A DNA stretch of 64,000 nt from Bacillus sp. 1NLA3E (GCF_000242895.2 NC_021171.1:1150001-1214000), one strand, 5' to 3'. Positions 44,398 through 54,563 are shown, numbered from the stretch's first letter. A program made the numbers and translations. The notes: a model not told the origin generated them from the letters alone.

Positions 44398-46366
44398 ATT
44401 TTTCTATCCAAAACTGGCCCTAACTAATATTAATAAACACCGGAAAACGTATATCCCTTATATTCTTACCTGTATCTGTACGATTGCGATGTTTTATATC
44501 ATGCATTTTATGTCCGGAAATCCGGGGCTGAAAGAAATGTCCGGCGGAGAGTCTTTAATCCAGATTTTAAATTTAGGCAACATTGTCATTGGGATCTTTT
44601 CAGTTATATTCTTGTTTTACACCAACAGCTTTTTAATCAAACGACGGAAAATGGAATTTGGGTTATTTAACATACTTGGAATGGAGAAAAAGCACATTGC
44701 CAGAGTGATTATATGGGAGACTTTTTTCGTCACTGTCATCAGTATGATCACGGGGGCAGTAAGCGGAATGGTCTTAAGCAAGTTAATGTTTTTGCTTTTA
44801 AATAACATTTTACGTTTCGAAGTGCCGCTTTCGTATTTTGTTTCGGTAAAATCAATCGGAATTACCTTGGTCCTTTTTTTTGGCATTTTTACCCTAACGC
44901 TTCTCAATAATTTACGGCATATCCACCTAGCAAAACCGATTGAATTGCTGCGAGGCGGTCAGGCCGGTGAAAAAGAACCAAAAACGAAATGGGTTCTCGT
45001 CTTAATCGGAGTGGCAACACTCTCTTCCGGATACTATATCGCACTGGTAACCGAATCACCATTAGCTGTGTTAAATAAATTTTTCTTTGCCGTGTTGCTC
45101 GTCATTATCGGGACATACGCCTTGTTTACCTCCGGCACGATTGCCTTGTTAAAATTATTACGAAAAAACAAAGTATTTTATTATCAAACAAAGCATTTCA
45201 TCAGTGTATCCGGCATGATTTATCGGATGAAACAAAACGCAATAGGCTTAGCCAATATTTGTATTCTTTCAACCATGGTATTGGTCATGTTGTCAACCAC
45301 AGTGTCCCTGTATATTGGGATGGAAGATTTGTTGAAAAATCGCTTTCCAAAAGAGATTAATATTTCAGCCAGTAATCTATCAGAAGAACAGGCACAAATA
45401 GTGGAAAAAATGGTCCATGAAGAAGCAGGAAAATACCAAATCAAATTAAAGGGCCAAGTGTCTTATCGCTCGGCAGCCTTTCCAACACTAAGGGTGGGAA
45501 ACACATTTAAAACAGATCGCACAACCACGAAGAAATTTATAAATATTTCCATGATAGAACTAATCCCGCTTGATGAGTTCAACCAGCTGGAGAATCTTTC
45601 GGTTACCCTAGAAGACAATGAGGTACTCTTATACACCTTTAGGGGAGACCCGGTTAAAAAAACGATGACAATCGCAAGCCAGGAATTCCAAATTAAAGAA
45701 CAGTTAAAAGACTTTACCATCAATGGCGATGCATCGGCTATGATGACAGACAGTTATGTCGTCGTTGTAAAAGATGAAGAAACGATTACAGCTTTATACC
45801 CTGTTGAAGAAATGAATGCGATTGAATGGAAGGATTTATCTTTTTATTACGGCTTTGACGCTGAAGGAAGCCCTGAAAATGAGATTGCCTTAACAAAAGC
45901 TTTATCACAAAAGTTGAATGAATTGTCCATCGATGCACTTGCGGAAGGGAAAGAGGCATCAAGAGAATCATTTTATTCCTTATACGGAGGCCTTTTCTTC
46001 CTCGGTCTTTTCCTTGGCACGTTATTCATCATGGCCACCGTCTTAATTATGTACTATAAACAAATATCAGAAGGCTATGATGACAAAGAACGATTCGCGA
46101 TTATGCAAAAAGTAGGCTTGAGTAAAGACGAAATTAAAAAGTCGATAAAGAGCCAAGTACTGATTGTATTTTTCCTACCGCTTGTTTCAGCCGTTATTCA
46201 CATCGCCTTTGCCTTCAAAGTCATTACGAAACTATTGGCGCTGTTAAACTTAACAAACATCGGACTCTTCGTCCTATGTACAGCAGCAACCATTCTCATC
46301 TTTGCCGCATTTTACGCATTGGTTTATAGATTAACAGCAAGAGAATATTATAAGATTGTCAGTTAG
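44390..46366 (+). CDS. BceB-like ABC transporter permease
   Basis: A 658-residue FtsX-type permease starting at the ATG overlapping the ATPase stop (ATGAGTAA). About ten helices are visible, with a large extracellular domain of roughly 200 residues between helices near residues 310 and 540. This is the feature that binds peptide antibiotics and signals to BceS. The substrate (bacitracin, nisin, mersacidin or other) cannot be told from sequence reading. Confidence 0.9.
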   Translation: MSKFFYPKLALTNINKHRKTYIPYILTCICTIAMFYIMHFMSGNPGLKEMSGGESLIQILNLGNIVIGIFSVIFLFYTNSFLIKRRKMEFGLFNILGMEKKHIARVIIWETFFVTVISMITGAVSGMVLSKLMFLLLNNILRFEVPLSYFVSVKSIGITLVLFFGIFTLTLLNNLRHIHLAKPIELLRGGQAGEKEPKTKWVLVLIGVATLSSGYYIALVTESPLAVLNKFFFAVLLVIIGTYALFTSGTIALLKLLRKNKVFYYQTKHFISVSGMIYRMKQNAIGLANICILSTMVLVMLSTTVSLYIGMEDLLKNRFPKEINISASNLSEEQAQIVEKMVHEEAGKYQIKLKGQVSYRSAAFPTLRVGNTFKTDRTTTKKFINISMIELIPLDEFNQLENLSVTLEDNEVLLYTFRGDPVKKTMTIASQEFQIKEQLKDFTINGDASAMMTDSYVVVVKDEETITALYPVEEMNAIEWKDLSFYYGFDAEGSPENEIALTKALSQKLNELSIDALAEGKEASRESFYSLYGGLFFLGLFLGTLFIMATVLIMYYKQISEGYDDKERFAIMQKVGLSKDEIKKSIKSQVLIVFFLPLVSAVIHIAFAFKVITKLLALLNLTNIGLFVLCTAATILIFAAFYALVYRLTAREYYKIVS

Positions 46367-47309
46367 GGGCAGGGCCTGATTTCTTTCTTATTCAAGAAAA
46401 GGGCGCTTTCCTATAATAAGGAAAGTGATTTTTTCCATTTTAGGGCCATATTCTTGAATAACATATTTAAAGAAAATCGTGATGGGTGAAGTGATTGTGA
46501 GGATTTTCACTTCAACTAACCTGATCCTTATATACAGTATCATCCTAAAAAGATTGATAGAATGCACCTTTTATCTTTGTTTACATGAAAGCATAGATAA
46601 GTGGTTAAGGACTTGACTTGGAGCCTCTGTGGGTAAGATTTGTCTTAAAAGGATGAAGCCAAGGTTTTACCAGGCAAACGAGCCTATCATACCCACCACT
46701 CCAAGTAAAGTCCTATCTTTGTTTACGTTGAAAACTATAATTACTTACTGAAGATAATAAGTAAACAATGATAGAAAATAGGCTGTTTTTGTTTCTTTAT
46801 TTACGATGAATACGGTAAAAAATCATACTGAATATAAGGACAGGTTAGTTGAAGAAGGAAAAATGGTTTGGACATAGAATTTAAGTAATAGTAATAAGTA
46901 AACTTAAATTTCTGATAACAATATAGGGGCTGAATTCATGACAAGCGGTGCTGGGGCAGCTCTTTTTTTATTTCTTATTCTACTAAGGAGCAGTATATAT
47001 GAAGGAATGGAATATCATTGTTGCTATCATAACTTAGCCTTCTTTGTTCTCTCAATTTTAATTTTTGACAGCGTGAAGGGTGGGCGACAGGCAAACAAAA
47101 TTGGCAAAGCCAAGTAGGCTAAGGGGCAGTAAGTAAACAAAAAACGCTACTCACCTGCCCCTAAGTTATTGGGCTTCGCTCGATTTAGAACGGCAACGTG
47201 CATAATCAGCGAAGGATATCTTGAGTATTTAAAGAATTTTGTGATCGTTTACTTATTTCTATTATTAAAAGAATATCGCCAAACTTATGACCTAATGTAT
47301 CATTAATTA
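46367..47309. other. Long intergenic region with a composite structured element
   Basis: There is no gene in this 943-bp stretch. It starts with the structured element at 46388-46860. Further on, AGGGGCAG and CTGCCCCT form a hairpin at about 47117-47162, near the end of the GMC gene on the other strand. Confidence 0.6.
46388..46860 (+). repeat. Composite structured repeat, copy A (possible ncRNA or non-autonomous element)
   Basis: It begins with a nested-hairpin repeat whose outer arms are a perfect 11-base inverted pair (TTATTCAAGAA at 46388, TTCTTGAATAA at 46451). Downstream are three more helices: TTATCT/AGATAA (46571/46595), a stacked stem GGAC-CTTGGAG-TGGG with its partners CCCA-CTCCAAG-GTCC (46609-46713), and a 14-base stem CTATCTTTGTTTAC/GTAAACAATGATAG (46713/46761). 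A near-copy lies at 62320-62789. The orientation is arbitrary. Confidence 0.65.
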
Positions 47310-48992
47310 TTAGGAAGACTCTTCACGAATAAATCGAACTGCATTTAAACCGATCATTTGAGAAGGCATGGAAGTGTTGCCATCTGGTAAAATGGGGGAG
47401 ATGGAAAGATCGGCGACTTTCAGGTTCTTGGTGCCAAAGACATTCAGATATCCATCTACAACGCCGTCACGAATACTCCTGGCCATCTTGCATTGACCTC
47501 CAAAGTGGAAGATATTGCGATAAGAAGCCCTTACGTAACTTTCTATTTTTTTACGCTGTTCTTCCTCATTGCTTATCTCAAAGATTTTTTCAGGTGGGTA
47601 TACGACCTTGTAAATGCCTTCAGGGTCGAGTTCACGTGCTTTCTTCATAATGTGGAAGGTCTCAATATACTGATCAACCATGAAATCCAGATCATCAGGA
47701 TCTCCAAGCGGATTAAGGTCGATGGAAGGATAGGCCTCAGGATCGCTGTGTGCGGCCAATATAGTACCCCTGCTTTTTGGGTTTAGGTCGAAAAGGCCAA
47801 TGCTCATAATATTGCTCTGCTTTTTAGGATCGAACCCCCAATTATTGGCCAGTGCATCTTGAGTGGGGAGAAACGTTGGTGTTGGGGATCCATATATTTG
47901 AAGGCGGCGGCCTCCACTTCTACCGTCTCCTTTAAAAGCACCCAGTGGAAATGGATTGTCTGGGTCTGCAGACATGAGTTCTAAAATCCGCTTAGTTTTT
48001 ACTTCTACTCCCATTCCAATCGTAAAATGGGCTTGAAAGTTGTGCCCCACATTTGGGCTGTTTATAAGTGTTTCAATACCTGCTTTCGCTAAATCTGCCG
48101 GATTTCCAATTCCAGAACGTTGCAAAATAACTGAGGAAAAATTACCTGCACTAACTATGATCCCCTTTTTGGCGAATGCTCTATTTGATTTACCGTTTCT
48201 GACAAATTCAACGCCCACGGCAACTTGAATTTTTCTATCTTGTTCAAATAGAATTTTATTCACTGTTGTTTTAGCCAATATAATTAAATTTCTGCTGCCA
48301 ACTCCAACTTCATCTGGATGGAACTCATTTCCTTGTGTCACAATTTTTCTGTTTAAATATCCTGTGGCAGTAGAGGAGCGAACGAACTGTCCATTCACTT
48401 CCTTATTTAAAAATTGTGATTTGAAAAATGTACAATCCCTTATACCAGTATTGTAATCCTCAACAATGGGAATATTTAATACATCTGATGCTGCTTTTGC
48501 CAACGTAACGGAAAGCCCATCCTTGGGAATGGTTTGCTGCCTGACAAAAATGGGGCCCTTTCTTCCGCGTTCTTCGGGTTCTTGCGTCTTTCCTGTATAA
48601 GTTTCATTTTTTATGAATAAAGAACTGACATTGTTATAACTCCATTGAGATCCAACAGTGTCTGCCCACTCATCATAAAGTTTACTGCTTCCCCGTACTG
48701 CATACATGGCATTATGCTCTGAGCTTCCCCCGATCGCTCTGCCGCTTGATATTCTAAGCTGCTGACCCCCAATACTTGGCTCTGCATTTGTAAATATATT
48801 AAAGGAATGCCTATTATCAGATGCTAAAATACCTGAAACTGCACCAGAAGGACTGCTTAGTTCTTTAACCATATTTGTTCCTGGTTCAAGGACAAGTACA
48901 GATGTACTTTCGTCATCCGATAATTTTTTTGCAATTACTCCGCCTGCAGTTCCGGCCCCAATCACGATAAAATCGAAAGTATTTTTTGACAC
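47310..48992 (-). CDS. GMC-family FAD oxidoreductase
   Basis: A 560-residue flavoenzyme. The dinucleotide-binding motif VIGAGTAGGVIAKKL is at residues 10-24. GRAIGGSSEHNAMYAVRG is the GMC signature 1, and SAGNFSSVILQRSGIGNP is signature 2. The active-site histidine is probably in NIFHFGGQCKM, with NTSMPSQMIG near the C-terminus. GMC enzymes oxidise alcohols, sugars or sterols; the substrate is unknown. It has no partner genes and no signal peptide. Confidence 0.88.
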   Translation of the reverse strand: MSKNTFDFIVIGAGTAGGVIAKKLSDDESTSVLVLEPGTNMVKELSSPSGAVSGILASDNRHSFNIFTNAEPSIGGQQLRISSGRAIGGSSEHNAMYAVRGSSKLYDEWADTVGSQWSYNNVSSLFIKNETYTGKTQEPEERGRKGPIFVRQQTIPKDGLSVTLAKAASDVLNIPIVEDYNTGIRDCTFFKSQFLNKEVNGQFVRSSTATGYLNRKIVTQGNEFHPDEVGVGSRNLIILAKTTVNKILFEQDRKIQVAVGVEFVRNGKSNRAFAKKGIIVSAGNFSSVILQRSGIGNPADLAKAGIETLINSPNVGHNFQAHFTIGMGVEVKTKRILELMSADPDNPFPLGAFKGDGRSGGRRLQIYGSPTPTFLPTQDALANNWGFDPKKQSNIMSIGLFDLNPKSRGTILAAHSDPEAYPSIDLNPLGDPDDLDFMVDQYIETFHIMKKARELDPEGIYKVVYPPEKIFEISNEEEQRKKIESYVRASYRNIFHFGGQCKMARSIRDGVVDGYLNVFGTKNLKVADLSISPILPDGNTSMPSQMIGLNAVRFIREESS

Positions 48993-49450
48993 CCTATGAC
49001 CCCTCTCAAAATTGGACTACCACGCACAATTTTCCGAATAAAGTGGCTTTCCCAATATACATATGATTAAGTAATGTAAGTGTAACTGCTTAATCAACAG
49101 GATTACTAAAAACTGCGACAAGGGTTTATTGAATCCCCCAAATACTTTATTAAAATGTTATCTCAATCTGACTAACATCCGTCTTCTGGTTCAACTACAA
49201 TTATTTTTGAAGTGAATTTGCTCAAAATCCTAAGATTATTTCTTTTAACTTTCTTTTCCTGTTAGTAGGAATGGGATTGAGTATTTGTGCTTTAAGTTTA
49301 AGAAAAGGTATCTGTAGTTAATCAATTTTTCTAATAGGAGCTTCCTAAATTAATATTAAATCGAAAGGTGCGATTCTTTAAGATGAAGGTCGCATTTTTT
49401 TATACCAAAAACGAGATTGTGAAGGAATGTACTTAAACAAACGGGTGCTT
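48993..49450. other. Intergenic region before the group II intron
   Basis: No gene is seen. A terminator-like hairpin (TGCGATTCTT against AAG and GGTCGCA, then T7) is at 49366-49400. The last 20 bases are the left part of an interrupted nested-hairpin repeat. Confidence 0.5.
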
Positions 49451-49959
49451 GTGCGGCTGAGCTAGGTCGTATCATATAACGGGTGGGATTCCCGTCGAGT
49501 AAGAACTAGCCATTCACTCGTAGCGAGTCTTGGAGGACTAAAGGTAACTTTAGTTTTTAAGCGTAGACAGTTAGGTGGCGGGCCGAAAGCCAAATGGTTG
49601 AAGGGATTGAGCTCCATAATGTTTGTAATTTGAGAGGGCTGATGCTTTAAGCGCTGCAGAAAGCTACATTTTATCTTTCGTTAAAGGCAAGAAAGATAAA
49701 ACCTCTCTGGAGTCATAGACCTTGGCACGTTATACATTGATATGATACGGCAACTCAGGAGACCCTACCGGTCTTTTCTTTTTTTTAGAAGAGTATGGTT
49801 TACAAGCGATAAAAAGCAAGGAAACCAAATGCCGTTGTAGGGAGTCGGATAGCAGCGTAGTACCAATGAAATTGGGTAATGCCGATGGAGGAAAGGCTGC
49901 TACCTAGTTATCGCCCTTACTAGAGACACATTTACTACACACAGAGGTAGGTATACTAA

Positions 49960-51288
49960 ATGGAAACAAAACTACTAAGGATAGCAGAATTAACAAAGTC
50001 TAATCCTAAAATGAAATTCACATCACTTGCACATTTACTAAATAAGCAAGCACTAGCTCAATGTCATCATGAACTACCCAATAGGAAAGCAACCGGGATT
50101 AACGGTACAACTAAAGAGCAATACGGTGAAAATTTAGAAGAAAACATAGAGGAGTTAGTAAGTCGGCTTAAAAGCAAAAGCTATCGTCCTGTTCCTGTAA
50201 GGAGAATGTATATTCCGAAGCTCAATTCAAACAAGAAAAGACCATTAGGAATACCGGAACATGAAGACAAGATTGTTCAAAAAGGCATTACAAAGATACT
50301 AAATACCATCTATGAAAATGATTTTCTAGATTGTTCCTTTGGGTTTCGACCTAATCGTGGTTGTCATGATGCTTTGAAAATACTGAACTTTTATATTGAA
50401 AAGAGATCAGTAAATTATGTAGTAGATGTCGATATTAAGGGATTCTTTGACAACGTTGACCACAAATGGATGGTGGAGTTCTTAAAACTGCGAATTGCTG
50501 ACCCTAATCTACTAAGAATAATTGGTAGGTTTCTTAAAGGTGGATACATGGAGGAAGGTAAGAAATACAAAACAGACAATGGCACACCGCAAGGTGGAGT
50601 TATATCTCCGGTATTAGCCAATGTGTATCTCCATTATGTCCTTGACTTATGGTTTGAGAAAAAGGTTAAGAAACAATGCAAGGGACAGGCATATATAGTA
50701 AGGTATGCAGATGATTTTGTGTGCTGTTTTCAATATCAGAGCGAAGCTCAGGAATTCTTCCAATCATTGAAATGTAGATTAAAGAAATTTAACTTGGAAA
50801 TTTCCGAGGATAAAACCAAAATTATTCCCTTCGGGCGGTTTGCCGAGAAATATGAAAAGCAAAAGGGAAATAGTAAACCAGCAACCTTTGATTTCCTAGG
50901 CTTTACACACTATTGTGGGAAAAGTAAACAAGGGAAATTTCGGGTGAAACGGAAATCGAGTAGCAAGAAAGTCCAAGGTAAATTAAAAGAGTCTAAAGAA
51001 TGGCTGAAGAAGAATAGAAATAGAGATATTCATATGATCATGGATAGATTTCGACGATCGCTTATAGGTTATTACAACTATTATTGCATCACTGATAATA
51101 CCAAAAATGTTTGCAACTTCAAAGACAAAATCGAGAACTTACTATTTAAATGGCTCAATAGAAGAAGTCAAAGGAAATCCTTTACATGGGATAAATTCAG
51201 ACTATTTCTTGATAAATATCCACTACCTTCACCAAGAATTAAAGTGAATATATATGATTTAAGAAAAGAGATTAGCTACATTCTGTGA
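49960..51288 (+). CDS. Group II intron reverse transcriptase/maturase
   Basis: A 442-residue intron-encoded protein. Reverse transcriptase motifs run in order: RRMYIPKLNSNKKRPLGIP, FGFRPNRGCHDAL, DVDIKGFFDNVDH, GTPQGGVISPVLANVYLHY and the catalytic YADD at residues 249-252. A maturase (X) region follows to about residue 400. There is no HNH endonuclease domain, so mobility would depend on single-strand or replication-linked target access. The frame is intact, so the intron may be active. Confidence 0.93.
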   Translation: METKLLRIAELTKSNPKMKFTSLAHLLNKQALAQCHHELPNRKATGINGTTKEQYGENLEENIEELVSRLKSKSYRPVPVRRMYIPKLNSNKKRPLGIPEHEDKIVQKGITKILNTIYENDFLDCSFGFRPNRGCHDALKILNFYIEKRSVNYVVDVDIKGFFDNVDHKWMVEFLKLRIADPNLLRIIGRFLKGGYMEEGKKYKTDNGTPQGGVISPVLANVYLHYVLDLWFEKKVKKQCKGQAYIVRYADDFVCCFQYQSEAQEFFQSLKCRLKKFNLEISEDKTKIIPFGRFAEKYEKQKGNSKPATFDFLGFTHYCGKSKQGKFRVKRKSSSKKVQGKLKESKEWLKKNRNRDIHMIMDRFRRSLIGYYNYYCITDNTKNVCNFKDKIENLLFKWLNRRSQRKSFTWDKFRLFLDKYPLPSPRIKVNIYDLRKEISYIL

Positions 51289-51302
51289 ATGATGACTAGG
51301 AG

Positions 51303-51338
51303 GAGCCGTGTGCATTAATAGTGCAAGCACGGTTCTGT
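51303..51338 (+). ncRNA. Group II intron domain V
   Basis: GAGCCGTGTGC and GCAAGCACGGTTC form the conserved catalytic hairpin, 15 bases after the maturase stop. Domain VI follows (GTAGAAAGG and CCCTTCTAC). Confidence 0.8.
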
Positions 51339-51635
51339 GAGGGGATGGAGTACAATTTATCGTAAGGTAGAAAGGCTCCCTTCTACTCGACTCCTTTAAT
51401 AAGGATTAGCGTCTATTTTCATTTTAGGGCCAGATTGTTGTACAAAACCTTTTAAAAAAATCAGATATTATATTAAAGTTTGAAGGGATTATGAAGATTT
51501 GCTCTAACTTACGGGTAAGTAAAACAAGAATTAATAGAAAAGCCAAGAAACTATTTCCTTGACCTTTTCATAATGTACGGTTATTTGCAAAGAATATATC
51601 TATGCCTAGAAAATATTCTTTGGAGGTAACGAATT

Positions 51636-52661
51636 ATGACTGAACATTACACTCAACTTACTTCGGCTGAAATAGCTTCAATTTGGACTAGCTATATGAA
51701 TGATAGTATGTCCAAATGTGTCTTAGGCTATTTTCTGAAAACCGTAGAAGATGAAGAAATAAAAGCTGTTGTTCAATATACATATGACCTTTCAGCTACT
51801 CATATCGAAAAATTAACAACCATATTCCAAGAAGAACAGATTCCAACGCCAACAGGATTTACTTATGATAATGATGTGAATTTAAATGCTTCCTGTCTCT
51901 TTACAGATCCTTTTATGCTAACCTATTTAAACCATATGGCAAAGCTTGGACTGTTTGGATATAGTGGATTTGTTTCTATGAGTGCTAGAGATGATATAAG
52001 AGCATTTTACAGAGAAGGTCTGACAGAAACATCGGAATTGTTTGAGCGCAGTTCAAAAGTTCTTCTTTCAAAAGGATTATTTATTAGGGCTCCTTATATT
52101 GCATATCCAACCAAAACGGACTATATAGACAGTAAAAGGTATTTAAGTGGACTTTCTCCTTTTAGCAAACAAAGACCATTAAACGCCGTTGAAATATCAC
52201 ATTTATTCATGAATATTCAAACAAATATTATAGGAAGTAAACTTGCACAAAGTTTTGCCCAAATATCTCCAAGAGAAGATATTCAAAAATGGATGTTAAG
52301 GGGAGGAGATATTTCAAAAAAGCATATTCAAATATTTACAAATATCCTTGTTAAAAACGATATACAGGCACCTGCATCATCGGATATTGCAATTACTGAC
52401 TCAACAACGCCACCATTTTCGGATAAGTTAACCATGTTTCATATGAGCTTTATGAGTGCAGCAGGAACAGGAAATTATGCAACTGCAGCAGCTGCAAGTC
52501 AAAGAAGTGACCTTCTTCTAAATTATGAACGATTATCACTTGAAATTGCTCAATTTGCTAAGGATGGGGCAGATATCATGATTAGTAATGAATGGTTAGA
52601 ACAACCACCAGGAACACTTGATAAAGACAAACTTACAAATAAAAAAGAATTGAATAATTAA
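51636..52661 (+). CDS. DUF3231-family protein
   Basis: A 341-residue, mostly helical protein made of two similar halves (LTSAEIASIWTSYMNDSMSK near the start, LNAVEISHLFMNIQTNIIGS in the middle). The pattern fits DUF3231, a ferritin-like-fold family common in Bacillus and without known function. It has no signal or membrane segments. The ribosome site is TTTGGAGGTAACGA. Its probable terminator, the palindrome at 52914-52942, has been duplicated by an IS insertion. Confidence 0.82.
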   Translation: MTEHYTQLTSAEIASIWTSYMNDSMSKCVLGYFLKTVEDEEIKAVVQYTYDLSATHIEKLTTIFQEEQIPTPTGFTYDNDVNLNASCLFTDPFMLTYLNHMAKLGLFGYSGFVSMSARDDIRAFYREGLTETSELFERSSKVLLSKGLFIRAPYIAYPTKTDYIDSKRYLSGLSPFSKQRPLNAVEISHLFMNIQTNIIGSKLAQSFAQISPREDIQKWMLRGGDISKKHIQIFTNILVKNDIQAPASSDIAITDSTTPPFSDKLTMFHMSFMSAAGTGNYATAAAASQRSDLLLNYERLSLEIAQFAKDGADIMISNEWLEQPPGTLDKDKLTNKKELNN

Positions 52662-52913
52662 TACACTTTATAAATAATTTTTGCTGATTTGTAAAAAGTA
52701 AGTTTAGTGTTGTATTTAACACTAAACTTAATGTGGAGGGATGTACTTTGAATAATCTTATTCTCGTATTTCAAACTTTACTTTTTATAGCTAGAAAAGT
52801 GTTCTTAATAAGTTCAAATAATTTTTGGCTTTTAGCTTATTAAGAACATCTTCTTTTGACATAAGTAATAAGTATTTTTAAAGTAAAATCTACTTCTCAT
52901 TTGATAAAAGAGT

Positions 52914-52942
52914 AAGGGCAAGCATATAATATGCTTGCCCTT
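52914..52942. repeat. 29-bp palindrome, left copy of the IS target duplication
   Basis: AAGGGCAAGCATAT, then ATATGCTTGCCCTT around a central A: a perfect palindrome. The same 29 bases recur at 54622-54650 on the other side of the IS1182-type element. Confidence 0.9.
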
Positions 52943-53050
52943 CAGGCTGTCGAGAAACTCTCGACAGCCTATTATTTTGTTTAATTACTTTAACAATTTA
53001 CCGCGGTAATATAGTATAATATTCTTATCAAGAATAGGACGGTGAATAGA

Positions 53051-54423
53051 ATGTTCAAACCCAAAAAAGCTGTTCAAAATGAAGCTGAATTTGTTTTTAT
53101 CGAAGATTTGGTGCCTCAAAATCACCTTTTAAGAAAGGTGGATAAATATATTGATTTTTCATTTGTTGGAGAAAAGGTTCGGCCCTATTACTCAGAAGAT
53201 AACGGTCGTCCAACTGATCCAATTCTGCTTTTCAAGATGATGTTTATTGGATATTTTTATGGCATTCGTTCGGAACGTCAATTGGAACGAGAAATTCAAA
53301 CTAACGTTGCTTATCGATGGTTCTTAGGATTGAAGCTAAATGACCCAGTTCCTCATCATTCAACTATCAGTTGGAATCGAAGAACACGTTTTAAGGAAAC
53401 AAACATCTTTCAAGAAATATTTGATGAAATTGTCCATAAAGCCATAAACCATAAGATGGTTGGTGGGCGTGTTTTATTTTCGGACTCGACTCATCTTAAA
53501 GCGAACGCCAATAAGAATAAATTCACTCGTGAGGAAGTTGAAGTGGAAACTCGCGAGTACATAGATGAGCTGAATAAAGCAATTGAGGATGATAGACTAA
53601 ATCACGGAAAAAAGCTTTAAAAGAACGAGAGGAGGTGACAGAGACAAAAGTGATCCGAAAAAGTACAACGGATCCTGAGTGTGGATTCATGTCCAGGGAA
53701 AATAAGCAGGAAATGTTCTGTTATCTGGACCACCGTACAACAGACATGAAGTTTAATATTATAACGGATGCCTACGTAACTCCAGGAAATGTCCATGACT
53801 CTGTCCCTTACCTCTCTCGCTTGGACCGTCAAATCGAAAGATTTGGATTAAAAGTAGAAGCAGTCGGATTAGACTCTGGTTTTCTTACAAATCCTATTTG
53901 TAAAGGGCTCCATGATCGAAATATTTTTGGGGTTATTGCGCATAGAAGATATCATCCAACTAAAGGTTTATTTCCAAAATGGAAATTTCAATATGACAAA
54001 AAAAGAGATCTATATACTTGCCCAAATGAACAGGAATTAGTGTATCGCACGACTACAAGAGAAGGATATCGTGAATATAAGTCAAACCCAAAGAAATGTG
54101 CAGAATGTCCTCTGTTGAAGGAATGTACGAGATCAAAAAACAAGACGAAGGTCGTCACCCGACATGTATGGGAAGAATATAAGGAGAAGGTGCGGCTCAA
54201 TCGTCTATCAAAATCAGGAAAAATGCTTTATAAATTTAGGAAAGAAAAAATTGAGCGAAGCTTTGCAGATTCAAAAGAACTGCATGGGCTTCGCTATTGT
54301 AGGTTGCGAGGGTTGAGGAATGCGAGCGAGCAGGTGTTGCTTACTGCAGCTTGCCAAAATATGAAAAAGATTGCCACACACTTGTCTAGGCTAGAAAAAG
54401 TGTGTGGCAATACCTCAAGTTGA
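53051..54423 (+). pseudogene. IS1182-type transposase, two frames joined at an A6 run
   Basis: The first frame (53042 or ATG 53051 to 53620) encodes the DUF772-like N-terminus ([16 protein letters not shown], then [11 protein letters not shown] and [17 protein letters not shown]). The second (53635-54423) encodes the DDE-type C-terminal half with the zinc-like cluster CAECPLLKECTRSK and KIERSFADSKELHGLRYCR. They meet at A6 (53608-53613), which reads A_AAA_AAG. One extra A, or a -1 slip, gives [17 protein letters not shown] and a full-length protein of about 457 residues. Whether it is recoded, mutated or miscalled cannot be told. Confidence 0.85.
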
Positions 54424-54434
54424 TTTACTTTAGG

Positions 54435-54563
54435 TTGATTGGAGCGGAAGGTGCTCGACTCCTGCGGGAGCAGCGGGACAGGTGAGACCCCGCAGGCGTG
54501 TAACGCCGAGGAGGCTCAGCGCCCGCCCCGCGGAAAGCGAGCACTTGGAGCGGAAATCAACCG
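54435..54563. repeat. GC-rich palindromic core inside the IS1182-type element
   Basis: It reads GGTTGATTGGAGCGGAAGG at the left and GGAGCGGAAATCAACC at the right, with CTGCGGGAGCAGCGGGACAG inside. The same core occurs at 768-895, 9650-9778, 21847-21975 and 34765-34910. Confidence 0.85.

Larger units (their letters stand above)
49451..51391 (+). mobile_element. Group II intron with its maturase gene, inserted in a hairpin repeat
   Basis: The 5' end GTGCGGCTGAGC and the 3' end CTACTCGAC frame a typical group II intron RNA. Domain V (GAGCCGTGTGC with GCACGGTTC) is at 51303-51332. EBS1 candidate AAGCGC at 49649-49654 pairs with exon GTGCTT (49445-49450). EBS2 candidate GTTTGT at 49621-49626 pairs with exon ACAAAC (49437-49442). 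Exons on both sides are halves of one nested-hairpin repeat (GGGTGCTT before; AATAAGGATTAGCG, then TTAGGGCCAGATTGTTGTAC after). The ends are accurate to a few bases. Confidence 0.85.

Noticed and set aside
46919-46990. Small gene or terminator around GGGGCTG ... CAGCTC and T7
   Set aside because: The inverted pair is short and interrupted, and no convincing coding start or upstream gene matches it.
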